Position numbers and translations under genes: made by a program. From contig NC_057795.1 of NCBI RefSeq assembly GCF_018294505.1, positions 230,682,643-230,746,642 of the forward strand: a stretch of 64,000 nucleotides of DNA, written 5' to 3'. The DNA is from Triticum aestivum (lineage: Eukaryota > Streptophyta > Magnoliopsida > Poales > Poaceae). The notes under the pieces were generated by a model. The model had not been told where the DNA came from, ran no database searches, and saw only the letters and a program-made list of their open reading frames with translations. The stretch's first letter is position 1. Each line of letters starts with the position of its first letter. This document shows, in pieces, positions 45,403 to 57,490 of the stretch.

Positions 45403-48400
45403 TGTAACATCCCAAATTTTCAATTTGGAATGTTATACATAGATCATCCATGCATATCATATTTTATTGCATTTCCGCTCCGCGATCCTCGAAATCCTAA
45501 GCAACTCAAGGACCCTCGGAGAGAGTTGGGGATTCCCCGATTTTCATATTTGATTTTCCTATCAAATAATGAAACGAGGATTTTGATTTTAATTATTTTT
45601 CTCTCTGAAAAATATTTCTTATAAAAATATATGAGAGGAGATAATATGACTTCTCCAAAACAATTGAAATATTGGAGGAAAAATGTTAAAATCATTTGTT
45701 GGATTTTATTTGAGTTTATTTGGATTTTTTGCGTTAGAAAAAAATGTGCACATTTTCAAAATTGCATTTTAGGGCCAAGAAAATGTTCATATCGTTCTAA
45801 CTATTTTATTTAGATGGTGAAATTTTTTTTTGGCATTTTTAGGTTTTTATTTTATTTTATAGTATTTATTTTCTCTCGGCAAAATTATTTTAAAAAAAAC
45901 TTCCCCGCGCCCGACTGGGCCTAAGGCCCAGCCGAGCAGGCCAGTCCCAGCCGCCGCCGCCTTCGCCGCGCGCGCGCCAGCCCCGCCGCCGCTCGGACCG
46001 GAGTCCGAGCCGGACTCCACCTCCGCCGCGCCTTGCCCCCTCCTCCAAGNNNNNNNNNNNNNNNNNNNNNNNNNNNNNNNNNNNNNNNNNNNNNNNNNNN
46101 NNNNNNNNNNNNNNNNNNNNNNNNNNNNNNNNNNNNNNNNNNNNNNNNNNNNNNNNNNNNNNNNNNNNNNNNNNNNNNNNNNNNNNNNNNNNNNNNNNNN
46201 NNNNNNNNNNNNNNNNNNNNNNNNNNNNNNNNNNNNNNNNNNNNNNNNNNNNNNNNNNNNNNNNNNNNNNNNNNNNNNNNNNNNNNNNNNNNNNNNNNNN
46301 NNNNNNNNNNNNNNNNNNNNNNNNNNNNNNNNNNNNNNNNNNNNNNNNNNNNNNNNNNNNNNNNNNNNNNNNNNNNNNNNNNNNNNNNNNNNNNNNNNNN
46401 NNNNNNNNNNNNNNNNNNNNNNNNNNNNNNNNNNNNNNNNNNNNNNNNNNNNNNNNNNNNNNNNNNNNNNNNNNNNNNNNNNNNNNNNNNNNNNNNNNNN
46501 NNNNNNNNNNNNNNNNNNNNNNNNNNNNNNNNNNNNNNNNNNNNNNNNNNNNNNNNNNNNNNNNNNNNNNNNNNNNNNNNNGCCACGGCCGCCGCTTGCC
46601 GCGCCGCCGCCGAGCCACCGCCCCACCGCCCAACCCCACCTCGCCGATCCGTCGCCGCCAGTTTTTTTTTAAAAACTGTTCGGTTTTTCTTTAGAAACCC
46701 TAATCGTGTTTTTAGATTTGGTTCACCGGTTTTCTCAGTTTGTTTAATTAGTGGACTTTCGTCCGTACGTTCGTTTAACGAACGGATTTTCTTCCGTTAG
46801 TTACAGATAACGAACGGCCATTCGTTAGCCTGTTCGTTAGTTTTCTTTTATCGGATTTATCTGCGATTATTTTTCACACACGATTTCTGATCCGATCTTA
46901 GATTTTGTTTTTCTTCGCGCTCGTTAGTCGGAATCAGGTGATTCAAATGCCCGGAGTTTCGTCTCGAGACCCTCTTTCTGTTTAACCAACTTAAACAAAG
47001 TTTTGATACTGTAAAATTTGACCTTGGTCCAGATTAGTAAACGGATCTTGTTTCTTTCGCCGTTTGAGTTTCGTTGCTCCGTTTGATTTGATTCTTTTCG
47101 CAAACTGGAGTTCTTAAGTTGAACTTTCTAGTCAATCTCTTTTACTTGGAGTTTTGCTTGTGCATCTTTGCTAGTTGCTTATGTATGTTATTGTTTGTTT
47201 GCGATAGAATTCCCGGAGTGCGAAGCGTGTTACTATGAGTCTCTAGGATTCATGGATCGTCAGCAAGACAAGTAACACATTGATCATACTCTTTCCATAC
47301 CCAGTTTTCATTGCATTATTCAATCCTCAAACATTGCATGATTAGGATGTCTTTAACTTGTGGGTTGGGAATAGTTGCTGAGGTAGAACCTATTGCCCTA
47401 TTTATTATCAAACCCTTGGGAGTTACTTCTACGCGTTGCTTATATTGCCATTCTATGCTCGTAGACGTGGATTGGGTTTGACTGTATCCATGACAGTTGT
47501 GAGATTGTTAATTAATGATTTACTTAAGGTGGCAACTTTAATACACATCTGGGTGGATTGAGGCACCTGGGGAACCCAGTGTTGTCTGTTTTATTTTTTG
47601 GAAATCCCAGGGTATCCGTGTGATCTTCCTATGGACCGCCACCCAGGCTCAAAGGGAACTGAGATTATTCATGCTAGAAACTTCCGTGTGCAGCCACAAG
47701 CTATTATGGGCTCTAGCATAGCCGAGTAAGTTACGTGAACCTCTTGAAGAGGTAGATAAGTAGGTAGGGGGTTTTGTAGATTTGGTATGGTCTACCCGGA
47801 GTAGAGAGTTAATGTTTCTGAAAGACTGTGTCTTGGTCATCTGTTTCTCAAACACCATGCAGTGCGAGAAATCCAACGGAAGCAATCGAGTCTTGTGGGG
47901 AAAAGTGCGCAAACCTCTGCAGAGTGTACAAACTAATCATGGTTAGCCGTGTCCCCGGTTATGGACAATTTGAGTATCTAGTACTTGAGTTATCACATGT
48001 ATCTCATCACTCCTAATTAATATTGTTGGGTTGTTAATTACTTTAATTTGGGATTGAGTTGGGGTTATACCTTCTCAATGTTTCAACCACCATGATAGTT
48101 AAATTAATATTTATTCCTTTGTTGTAGGGAAAAATTTTGCTTTCTGCAAAACTATAACCATAGAGCTTTCCACCAGCCATATACTCATGTAGTTATAGCA
48201 TTATTCGGTTCTTGCTTTACTCTATTATATTGCCAGCATATTCCATGTGCTGACCCGTTTTTGGGCTGCAACGTATTATGTTGCAGACTTTTCAGACGAG
48301 GAGTAAGGTTCGTTAGGTCGTTGTCGTGTAGCTCAGCTATGCCGTTGGAGTTGATGGACTCACTTTATCTTCCAAGCCTTCCGCTATTATCGCATTAGAT

Positions 48401-48569
48401 GGCCTTAAGCCATATTATTGTAATAAGCTCTCTTTTGAGACATTCGATGTAATAAGTGTGTGATTGCTACTCTGTTATAAATCCTTCGAGTACTGTGTGT
48501 GTCAGCATTACTGATCCAGGGATGACACTGGGGCACAGAAACTTGACCACTTGTGGTCGGGTCGCTACA
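45403..48569 (+). repeat. 3' LTR of Tekay-type element, with sequence gap
   Basis: Collinear with 28644-31319. A run of 532 N (46050-46581) replaces a segment that spans only about 100 bp in the 5' LTR. It also has about 70 bp near 47760-47835 that are missing from the 5' LTR. Confidence 0.9.
46050..46581. other. Assembly gap (532 N)
   Basis: Unsequenced run inside a GC-rich part of the LTR. Any translation across it is meaningless. Confidence 0.99.
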
Positions 48570-49767
48570 ATGTTTAAGATAGTATATTTATATGTGAAAT
48601 CTCTCTTCCTTCAATATTCTTTCATGAATTGTTCAAGTGACCAATACAATGTTTGCTAACCTTCAATAAATTTACCACCTCTACTTCTTAGATGTGAAGT
48701 CATTACTCCCAATGGGGTAAGCATATGAAACATATATATTTTCAGATTCATGACATTCAACTCATTCAACCATTTACTCATAGGATATAAGTGAAGCACA
48801 CGAGTAAATGACAAACTACTCCAAAAAGATATAAGTGAAGATCAATGAGTAGTTAAATAATTATGTAGCTATGTGGAGAATATCTCTCATTTAAGAATTT
48901 TAGATCTTGGTATTTTATTCAAACAGAAAGCAAAGCAAAATAAAATTACATGACGCTCCAAGCAAAACACATATCATGTGGTGAATAATAATATAGCTCC
49001 AAGTAAAGTTACCGATGAACGAATACGAAAGAGGGGATGCCATACGGGGCATCCCCAAGCTTAGGCTTTTGGTTGTCCTTGAATATTACCTTGGGGTGCC
49101 TTGGGAATCCCCAAGCTTAGGCTCTTTCCACTCCTTATTCCATAGTCCATCGAATCTTTACCAAAAACTTTAAAACTTCACAACACAAAACTCAGCAGAA
49201 AACTCGTAAGCTCCGTTAGTATAAGAAAATAAAACCACCACTTAGGTACTGTTGTGTACTCATTCTAAATTCATATTGGTGTAATATCTACTATATTCCA
49301 ACTTCTCTATGGTTCATAACCTCCGATACTACTCATATATTCATCAAAATAAGCAAACAACACATAGAAAACAGAATCTGTAAAAAACAGAACAGTCTGT
49401 ATTAACCTGTACCATTCGAATACTTCTTTAATTCCAAAAATCCTACGAAATTAGGAAGACCTGAGAAATTTATGTACCAACCCATAGCAAAAAGAGTCAG
49501 ATCAACAACACGTTTCTGTGAAGTATGCAAACTAATTTACTGGGTGCAAAAGTTTCTGATTATCAGCAGGATCAACACAACTATCACTGTAAGTTATCCT
49601 AAAGGTCTTACTTGGCACTTTATTGAAACAAAACCTATAAAACATGATTACTATAGTAGCATAATCATGTGGACACACAAAAACAGTAAAGTTAAATATT
49701 GGGTTGTCTCCCAGCAAGCGCTTTTCTTTAATGCCTTTCTAGCTAGGCATGATGATTTCAATGATGC
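48570..49767 (-). other. Sabrina-like internal region, middle part
   Basis: AT-rich, no supported coding. It contains two polypurine-like motifs on the minus strand (AAGCTTGGGGATGC at 49049-49062 and AAGCTTGGGGATT at 49106-49118). Confidence 0.6.
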
Positions 49768-51606
49768 TCACATAAAAGATAAGAATTGGAACATAAAGAG
49801 AGCATCATGAAAAATATGACTAGCACATTTAAGTCTAACCCACTTCCTATGCATAAGGATTTTGTGAGCAAACAGCTTATGGGAACAATAATCAACTAGC
49901 ATAGGAAGGTAAAACAAGCATAGCTTCAAGATTTCAAGCACATAGAGGGGAAACATGATATTATTGTAATTCCTACAAGCATATGTTCCTCCCTCATAAT
50001 AATTTTCAGTAGCATCATGAATGAATTCAACAATATAACCAGCACCTAAAGCATTCTTTTCATGATCTACATTCATAGAGAATTTTCTACTCTCCACATA
50101 AACAAAATTCCTCTCATTCGGAATAGTGGGAGTATCATAAGAGACTTGAATACTAGAAATTGTTTCCACATTAAAAGAGTAATGTTCAGAAAAAGGGTAA
50201 TCATAATCATGACAAGTTTTATAAATATAATCATCACTACTTTTTATATCATAAGTTTAATCACAATAATCATCATAAGTAGCAACTTTGTTCTCATCAT
50301 AATCAATTGAAACCTCTTCCAAAATAGTGGAATCATCAGTAAATAAGGTCATGACCTCTCCAAATTTACTTTCATATTCATCATAATAAGATTCAACATC
50401 CTCCAAAATAGTGGGATCAGTACTTCCTAAAGTTGACACTCTTCCAAACCCACTTTCATCAATATAATCATCATAGGTAAGAGGCATGCTATCATCATAA
50501 CAACTTTGCATATCAAAACTTGGGAGGCTAAAAATATCATCTTCATTAAACATAGCATCCCCAAGCTTGGGACAAACATTAATTTCAGAAAATATATTCT
50601 CAAATATGTCATCCTCATCAAACATAGCTTGCCCAAGCTTGGGCCTTTTCATATCATAGGCATAATCACTCTCATCATTAATAGTATGGATAGCACGAAT
50701 AGTATAGCAATTATCATCATCACAATGAGTAGTAGGAGCAACATCATTTGAGGGAGATACCTTTCTACCTTTGCTTCTCCGTATTTTCTTTTTCTTCTTC
50801 ACATTATGTGTGGATTCAACCTTCTTCTCTGAGCTCTTTATTGATGAGATTGGTTGAATAGAAAGCTCCTCCTCGTTACCTGATTCATCATAAGAAATAA
50901 TAGGAGGATATTGGGAAGTCTCTCCCCTTTCATTAGTATTCTCTTCATCTTCTATTTGCTTTCTTTTCGTTAGGTAATTGGCAATATAAGTATTTTCAAT
51001 GCAATTCACCGCACAATACATATAAATCTTCTCTAGATCAAAATCAAGAAATCTATCAAGATTAAATTTTGGAATACCCTTAGTTACACGTTTCATTTCT
51101 TCATACGCCAAAAGAATACTAAGCTCTTTATGATGCTCAAGGGTAATCAAGTTATCACAATTTTTGGACACGATTCAATCATGAAACAACTTTCATTGGA
51201 GATTTAAATGACCATGTTCATTGCAAAGTTCACAAGGATAGCAAAAAATATTGATTTTTTCAGCACAAACATCAAGACTTTCTTGCAACAATTTAGTTTC
51301 TAAATGCTTATGCCTCTTGCAATATCTATCTTCCCTATTTGGTGTGTACTTGCAAACCCAATACACTCCGCAAAAATCGACATGCTTATAAGAGATATTT
51401 TCATCATGACGAGTGCAATCATCATTAGTACTATGGATATTCAAGGAGTTCATACTAACAACATTGCAATCATGCTCATCATTCAAAGATTTAGTGCCAA
51501 ACATTTTATAGACTTCTTCTTCTAGCACTTGAGCACAATTTTCCTTTTCATCATACTTACGAAAGATATTAAAAAGATGAAGCGTGTGAGACAAACTCAA
51601 TTCCAT
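49768..51606 (-). pseudogene. ORF of unknown function in Sabrina-like element
   Basis: One frame of about 613 codons starts with ATG at 51606, roughly 100 nt after the PBS. It is interrupted by TGA at 51193-51195, TGA at 51175-51177 and TAA at 50257-50259, with no frameshift needed. The N-terminal part has cysteine/histidine clusters (CGVYWVCKYTPN, YCKRHKHLE, CYPCELCNEHGH) that could bind zinc. A basic stretch KKKKKIRRSKGRK lies near 50770. The middle is very acidic and has two KLGxAMFxEDDIF repeats (near 50550-50640). No protease, RT, RNase H or integrase motif is present. It occupies the position of gag. I do not recognise a family. Confidence 0.65.
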
Positions 51607-51705
51607 TTTTTCTGAAATTTTCTTTTATAAACTAAACTAGTGATAAAACAAGAAACAAAAAGATTCGATTGCAAGATCTAAAGATATACCTTCAAGAAGT
51701 CACCT

Positions 51706-51722
51706 CCCTGGCAACGGTGCCA
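51706..51722 (-). promoter_or_regulatory. Sabrina-like primer-binding site, tRNA-Asp type
   Basis: The minus strand reads TGGCACCGTTGCCAGGG. It differs from the tRNA-Asp complement (TGGCGCCGTTGCCGGGG) at two CpG-type positions. It lies ten nt inside the LTR end at 51733. Confidence 0.82.
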
Positions 51723-51732
51723 GAAAAGAGCT

Positions 51733-53413
51733 TGATGTCTACTACACAACCTTATTCTTGTAGACATTGTTGGGCCTCCAAGTGCAGAGGTTTGTAGGAC
51801 AGTAGCAAATTTCCCTCAAGTGGATGACCTAAGCTTTATCAATCCGTGGGAGGCGTAGGATGAAGATGGTCTCTCTCAAACAACCCTGCAACCAAATAAC
51901 TAAAAGTCTCTTGTCTCCCCAACACACCCAATACAATGATAAATTGTGTAGGTGCACTAGTTCGGCGAAGAGATGGTGATACAAGTGCAATATGGATGGT
52001 AGATATAGGTTTTTGTTATCTGAAAATATAAAAACAGCAAGGTAACTAATGATAAAAGTGAGCACAAATGGTATTGCAATGCTAGGAAACAAGGTCTAGG
52101 GTTCATACTTTCACTAGTGCAAGTTCTCTCAACAATAATAACATAACTGGATCATATAACTATCCCGCAACATGCAACAAAGAGTCACTCCAAAGTCACT
52201 AATAGCGGAGAACAAACGGAGAGATTATTGTAGGGTACGAAACCACCTCAAAGTTATCCTTTATGATCGATCTATTCAAGAGTCCATAGTAAAATAACAT
52301 GAAGCTATTCTTTCCGTTCGATCTATCATAGAGTTCTAACTAGAATAACACCTTAAAACACAAATCAACCAAAACCCTAATGTCACCAAGATACTCCAAT
52401 GTCACCTCAAGTATCCATGGGTATGATTATACGATATGCATCACACAATCTCAGATTCATCTATTCCACCAACACAAAGTACTTCAAAGGGTGCCCAAAA
52501 GTTTCTACCGGAGAGTCAAGACGAAAACATGTGCCAACCCCTATGCATATGTTCATTGAACCCGCAAGTCGATCACCAAAACATACATCAAGTAGATCAC
52601 GTTAATATCCCATTGTCACCACAGATAAGCACGACAAGACATACATCAAGTGTTCTCAAATCCTTAAAGACTCAATCCGATAAGATAACTTCAAGAGGAA
52701 AACTCAATTCATGATAGGAGAGTAGAGGGGGAGAAACATCATAAGATCCAACTATAATAGCAAAGCTCGCGATACATCAAGATCGTATCACATCAAGAAC
52801 ATGAGAGAGAGAGATCAAACACATAGCTACTGGTACATACCCTCAGCCCCGAGGGTGAACTACTCCCTCCTCGTCATGGAGAGCGTCGGGATGATGAAGA
52901 TGGGCACCGGTGAGGGATCCCCCCTCCGGCAGCGTGCCGAAACGGGCTCCTGAGAGGTTTTTGGTGGCTATAGAGGCTTGCGGCGGCGGAACTACTGATC
53001 TATTTGTTCTGCCCGGTGTTTTTAGGGTATATGGAGATATATAGGCGAAAGAAGTCGGTCAGGGGAGCCACGAGGGGCCCACGAGGGTGGGGGCGCTCCC
53101 AAGGGGGGAGGGCGCGCCTCCCTGCCTCGTGGCCACCTGGAAGCTTCCCTAACGTCCACTCCAAGTCCCCTGGATTGCTTCCATTCCAAAAATAACTTTT
53201 CCGAAGGTTTCATTCTGTTTGGACTCCGTTTGATATTCCTTTTCTTCGAAACACTGAAATAGGCAAGAAAACAACAATATGGGCCGGGCCTCCGGTTAAT
53301 AGGTTAGTCCTAGAAATAATATAAAAGTGTATAATAAAGCCCGTAAACATCCAAAACAGATAATATAATAGCATGAATGCTTCATAAATTATAGATACGT
53401 TGGAGACGTATCA
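51733..53413 (-). repeat. 5' LTR of Sabrina-like element (1,681 bp)
   Basis: Minus strand starts TGATACGTCTCC at 53413 and ends GACATCA at 51733. It has a shorter GA tract than the 3' LTR. Confidence 0.9.
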
Positions 53414-53854
53414 TGGTTAATGGCGTCCTTTGCCGTCAGCCAGCAGACAACAAAGATGCAAAGGCCTTTGTCGTCTGCTGGGTGACGACAAATTTTCCAA
53501 ATAGGCCAGCTCCCTACACCCCAGGTTGCACAGGTAGCTTCAAGATGGAAGCTTTGCCGTCTACTAGCGGACGGCAAAGTGGCTATATAGCCCCTGTTTT
53601 TCCTGTTTTTTCCTAAATTCATTCTTTACAGAATTTCATACACACACACACACATACAAGTTTCCAACAACATGAACATATACATATTTCCAACAACATT
53701 TCCATACAAATTTGCAACAACATATCCAACAAGTTTGCAACAAGTATCCATAAATAAAAAGGAAGCACAAGAACAAGTAAAAGTTTGCAACACGTTTCCA
53801 TCAATGCTAGCTTCCTCATCTCAAGCAAATCTGGAAATTAGGAAAGATGAAAGT

Positions 53855-54019
53855 TAGAAGAAGAAGAAGACTAGCTAGAAGAAGAAGAAGAAGAAGAAGA
53901 AGAAGAAGAAGAAGAAGAAGAAGAAGAAGAAGAAGAAAAAGAACAAGAAGGAGAAGAAGAAGGAGAAGAAGAAGAAGAAGAAGAAGGAGAAGAAGAAGAA
54001 GAAGAAGAAGAAGAAGAAG
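53855..54019 (+). repeat. (GAA)n microsatellite
   Basis: About 165 bp of GAA/AAG triplets with a few interruptions (AAA, CAA, GGA). It yields a spurious poly-arginine frame. It probably lies in an intron or upstream region of the CACTA gene. Confidence 0.95.
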
Positions 54020-54039
54020 CCATTTTCTTATTTTTTAAT

Positions 54040-54540
54040 TCTTCTTCTAACTAAGGTAGGTAAAAATGCCCTTTTTTAGCTAAGCTAGGTAAAAATGCTA
54101 AGTGTGTAGGTCATTTTAGAGATAAGCTAGGTAAATAGGTCATTTTTGAGCTAACCTAGGTAGTTATGCCATTTTTGAGCTAACTAAGCATATTTATTCA
54201 TTTTGTAGGACAAAATGGTGAGTGTAGGTCATTTTAGAGCTATCCTAGTTAAAATCGGTCATTTTGGAGCTAGGTAAGGTTATTTTGTCATTTTGGAGGA
54301 AAATAAACTAATTATATGATAGTTTGGAGCTAAACCAAAGTTATTATGCCATTTTTTACCTAAGTGCGCTAATTATGTCATAAATGAAGTAGCTAAGCTA
54401 ATTATAGATCATTATTGAGCTATCCTAGGTTGTTATGCCATTTTTTACCTAAGTGAGCTAATTATGTCATAAATGAACTAGCTAAGCTAGCTATAGATCA
54501 TTGTTGAGCTATCCTAGGTAGTTATGCCATTTTCTAGCTG
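54040..54540. repeat. Minisatellite-like repeats, including 89-bp units
   Basis: Dispersed units of GAGCTAACCTAGGTA and GTCATTTTGGAG type grade into regular copies. TGCCATTTT occurs at 54347, 54436 and 54525, exactly 89 bp apart. This looks like intron sequence of the CACTA gene, by position before the exons. Confidence 0.75.
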
Positions 54541-54579
54541 ACAAAGAACTTCTTAAGCAAAACACTTGGGAAAACTTAC

Positions 54580-54662
54580 CATAATCTGGGAGGTGAAGGA
54601 ACGGTCAGGGTTGCGCCACCACAAGATGGAGAATGATCGGTCGATCCTTTATGGGAGGTGTG
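54580..54662 (-). CDS. Candidate CACTA exon C
   Basis: On the minus strand it is preceded by acceptor TGCAG and followed by donor GTAAGT. It encodes a short stretch including LWWRNPDRSFTSQI-like residues. It is the third of three consecutive exons. Product: a CACTA-encoded protein, part not identified. Confidence 0.45.
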
Positions 54663-54752
54663 CTGCACGAAAGATCATTTGTAATGTTTAGTTAGCATGA
54701 TGCAACTGAAATGTGAATACTAGTAACTAATGACCATTAAAATGAAACTCAC

Positions 54753-54815
54753 CGTGTCCACTATAGCAATCTGGGGCATCGGCGGAGGGGTCTGGCCGGT
54801 TTTCTAGCACACGGG
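54753..54815 (-). CDS. Candidate CACTA exon B
   Basis: 63 bp on the minus strand between acceptor TGCAG and donor GTGAGT. One frame reads RVLENRPDPSADAPDCYSGH. Splice signals on both sides are intact. Confidence 0.45.
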
Positions 54816-54907
54816 CTGCACATTTTGTTTTCACAAGTCATTCATATTAGTTAGTAATGAAATAAACATTACATGCATGATTTGGCTAGTATGCGGGAGA
54901 AACTTAC

Positions 54908-55012
54908 CACGAGGATCTTGTATAGGGCCCGGTGACCCGCATCATTCCGGTTCCTCTCCGCCTCGAACAGATTAGTCGTCCTCTCCTCCATCTCCCTCAC
55001 CCTCTCCGCCGC
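54908..55012 (-). CDS. Candidate CACTA exon A (truncated)
   Basis: The minus-strand frame includes ERVREMEERTTNLFEAERNR, a coiled-coil-like stretch, and ends at donor GTAAGT (54902-54907). The upstream part is lost to the LTR insertion at 55013. Confidence 0.5.
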
Positions 55013-57490
55013 TGTCAGGACCCCGACTCGATGTCACATCGATCTAGCCGGTAACACCTCATATCACTTTGCGGCCTCACGCACGGTATCCCCACGGGTG
55101 TCGCCTTACCTTTGCCCGGGACCGTTTGCGCCTTTTGGCTCACGTATATGATAGTGTCGCTAGCATCCATATGATAAGGAGCCCGGGCTGACATGACTAG
55201 TCGTAAACCCAAAGTGGCACAGACTTACAGGGACAGGCATCCATGACCCAGCTTCGAACGTGTCGGTCATCAGCAAGTGGGTCCGGGCTGTAGCACCGGG
55301 CTAGCAGGACTCCGGTAAACCGGGCTGTAGCGGGCTAACAGGACTCCGGTACTCAAAGCGTGACATTTCCCCGAAGGGACAGACACAGGAACGAAGAAGG
55401 ACACATGCCGGCCAGCCTAAGTGTTCCAGAGCAGTAGCAAGCTACCATGGCTCAGCGGTAACACTAGGAGACATTTCCCGGTAAGAGAGGCTACTAAAGA
55501 TAAACAACTAGATAGTCAGATCCCACACATACCAAGCATTTCAATCACACACACAGTATGCTCGATATGTGCAAATACAACGAAGCATCACAACATGACT
55601 CTACGACACAAGTACTTTATTCATTAGGCTCCGAGGAGCGAGATATTACAAACATGGGTCTCATGACCCAACACGCAGAGCATACAAGTCAAAGCACAAG
55701 CGGAAGCTATCATGTCTGAGTACAGACATCTATAAATGAAAAGGGCTGAGAAGCCTGACTATCTATCAGATCCTGCCGGGGCACAAGATCGTAGCTGAGG
55801 TATCAAGCTAAACGTCGAAGACCACGCGGAAATACTAGTGAGACTGAAGTCTCTCTGCAAAAACATAAAATAGGCAAACGTGAGTACAAATGTACCCAGC
55901 AAGACTTACGTCAGAACTAACTACATATGCATCATTTTCAACAAGGGGATGGTGGGGTTTAACTGCAGCAAGCCAGCTTTAACTCGGTGGCTATCCTAAA
56001 CTACGACTGCAAGCGACTCTTTTGAGGTGGCGCACACGAGTCCACATATTCACCATATCAATACACCACTATGGATCCGCTCCCGTCTCCCTACGAGAAC
56101 GCCATCCATAGCACTCACGCTTATCTTGCGTATTTTAGAGTATCCACTTTCACTTGTCTATGAACTGATATAAGCAACCCAGAAGTCCTTTTCCGCGGAC
56201 ACGGCTATTCGAATAGATCATATTAACCCTGCAGGGGTGTACTTCTTCATACACGCTCTCACCTCTTACCGTCGCTTACACGACATGTACTCGGCAACCT
56301 TCAAGCGGAAGCCCAACGTGGGTGTCGGCCACGACCTACCTAATCACCTAAGCCTCCAGTCCAGGTTTATCGCCTATTCAGGTTCCATCCGCAGGGAGTC
56401 CGGCCGAGGTTTCCCATACGGCCCCGAACGATGTGAACAGGGTTCCCGAGATACCTAACGGGTATTCGGTACACCGTGCCACGTACCTACCGCATCACAG
56501 CCCACCCCTACGGTCAGCGCTGTCCACGGCCTCCAGTAGGCTACAAACACCAGAAACTACTTGCAACTCCTGGACGGAGAACTAGGGTGAATAAGAAGTC
56601 GAGAGGGTCCATTGGTTTCGGGCCCAATGCATGGTAGTAGCTGATTCTTAAATCACACATACAGATCTCAATGCTTAAGGTCGGCTTCAATGAAACAACC
56701 CACCATGTACTCCTACATGGCCTCTCATCGATACCTTTACCAATTCGTGTTCACCACACCACTCTCATTACCGACATAATCATTTCACTCTAGCCCATCA
56801 CCCAGATGAACCAGACCTGACACGACTCTAAGCATAGCAGGCTTAGCAAGGTAGGAACAACACATACATATGGCTCAATCAACTCCTACACATGCTAGTG
56901 GGTTTCATCTAGTTACTGTGGCAATGACAGGTCATGCAGAGGAAATGGGTTCAACTACCGTAACACACAGCAGTTTGAATCGCGTTGTCTTAATGCAGTA
57001 AAAGAGAGCAGGAGCGAGAACATGGGATTGTATCGATATGATCAGATGGTTGGTTGCTTGCCTGATGGTTCGTTGCACGGATACGGTTCTTCGTTAGGGT
57101 AATCACGGTACTCCTCGGGGACAGATCCTGTCGCAAAGGACATCGATACACAAACATCACCAAACAATATGCAACAATATGATGCATGCATGAAACATGG
57201 CAATATGAGTGTGTTGGGCTAATGCAACTAAAACCAGAAGGGTTTGAACAAATTTGAATCAAGGATTCAAATTTCAAATTCAAATATGGCCTTTTAAAGT
57301 GCCTTTTCTTGTTCTGATTAAAACATCAACTTAACTTGTTTGATCATGCATGGAAATGGTACAGATGGATAGATTGGATTTTTCTGATCATTTTTCATAT
57401 ATAATTTGTCCAATTTGGAGTTACAGAATAAAAGTTATGAATTTTTGAAGTTTAATTAATATTCTGGAATTTCCTGATTTAATTCAACGC
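55013..57490 (-). repeat. Truncated 4-kb-type gypsy LTR
   Basis: Begins at 55013 with TGTCAGGACCCCGACTCG (the LTR 3' end on the minus strand). It is collinear with 57491-59970, very similar in sequence, and stops where a second copy begins. It interrupts CACTA exon A. Its remainder presumably lies beyond the right edge. Confidence 0.88.

Larger units (their letters stand above)
28644..48569 (+). mobile_element. Tekay-type Ty3/gypsy chromovirus, with BARE inserted
   Basis: Plus-strand element with LTRs at 28644-31319 and 45403-48569, both starting TGTAACATCCC and ending CGCTACA. The TSD is ATGTC/ATGTT. Internal order: PBS (split by BARE), an extra ORF, gag with zinc knuckle, protease, RT, RNase H, integrase, and a C-terminal ATWERED-type module characteristic of the Tekay/Del chromovirus clade. 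It inserted into the Sabrina-like element. Coding is interrupted by stops and one frameshift. Confidence 0.88.
25590..53413 (-). mobile_element. Sabrina-like LTR element, interrupted by nested insertions
   Basis: LTRs are 25590-27279 (3') and 51733-53413 (5'); on the minus strand both start TGATACGTCTCC and end GACATCA. The TSD is TGGCT at 25585-25589 and TGGTT at 53414-53418 (one transition). The PBS is tRNA-Asp type. Its own internal DNA totals about 4.5 kb (27280-28643 plus 48570-51732) once the nested elements are removed. No protease, RT, RNase H or integrase motif is visible in it, so it looks non-autonomous. The name Sabrina is from memory of the LTR start. Confidence 0.82.
53414..55012 (-). 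mobile_element. Caspar-like CACTA, continuation with gene fragments
   Basis: Follows the Sabrina-like 5' LTR and continues the TTTGCCGTC-type subterminal repeats to about 53580. It then holds CA, GAA and 89-bp repeats and three candidate minus-strand exons. It is cut at 55013 by a 4-kb-type LTR, so the rest of the transposase region is not visible. Confidence 0.65.

Noticed and set aside
45847..46800. Long frames across 46050-46581
   Set aside because: They are open only because N cannot encode a stop; this is an assembly gap in an LTR.
51706..51722. tRNA-Asp gene fragment
   Set aside because: Only the 3' complement is present, next to an LTR end; it is a primer-binding site, not a tRNA gene.
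53847..54038. 63-residue arginine-rich ORF
   Set aside because: A translation of a GAA microsatellite.
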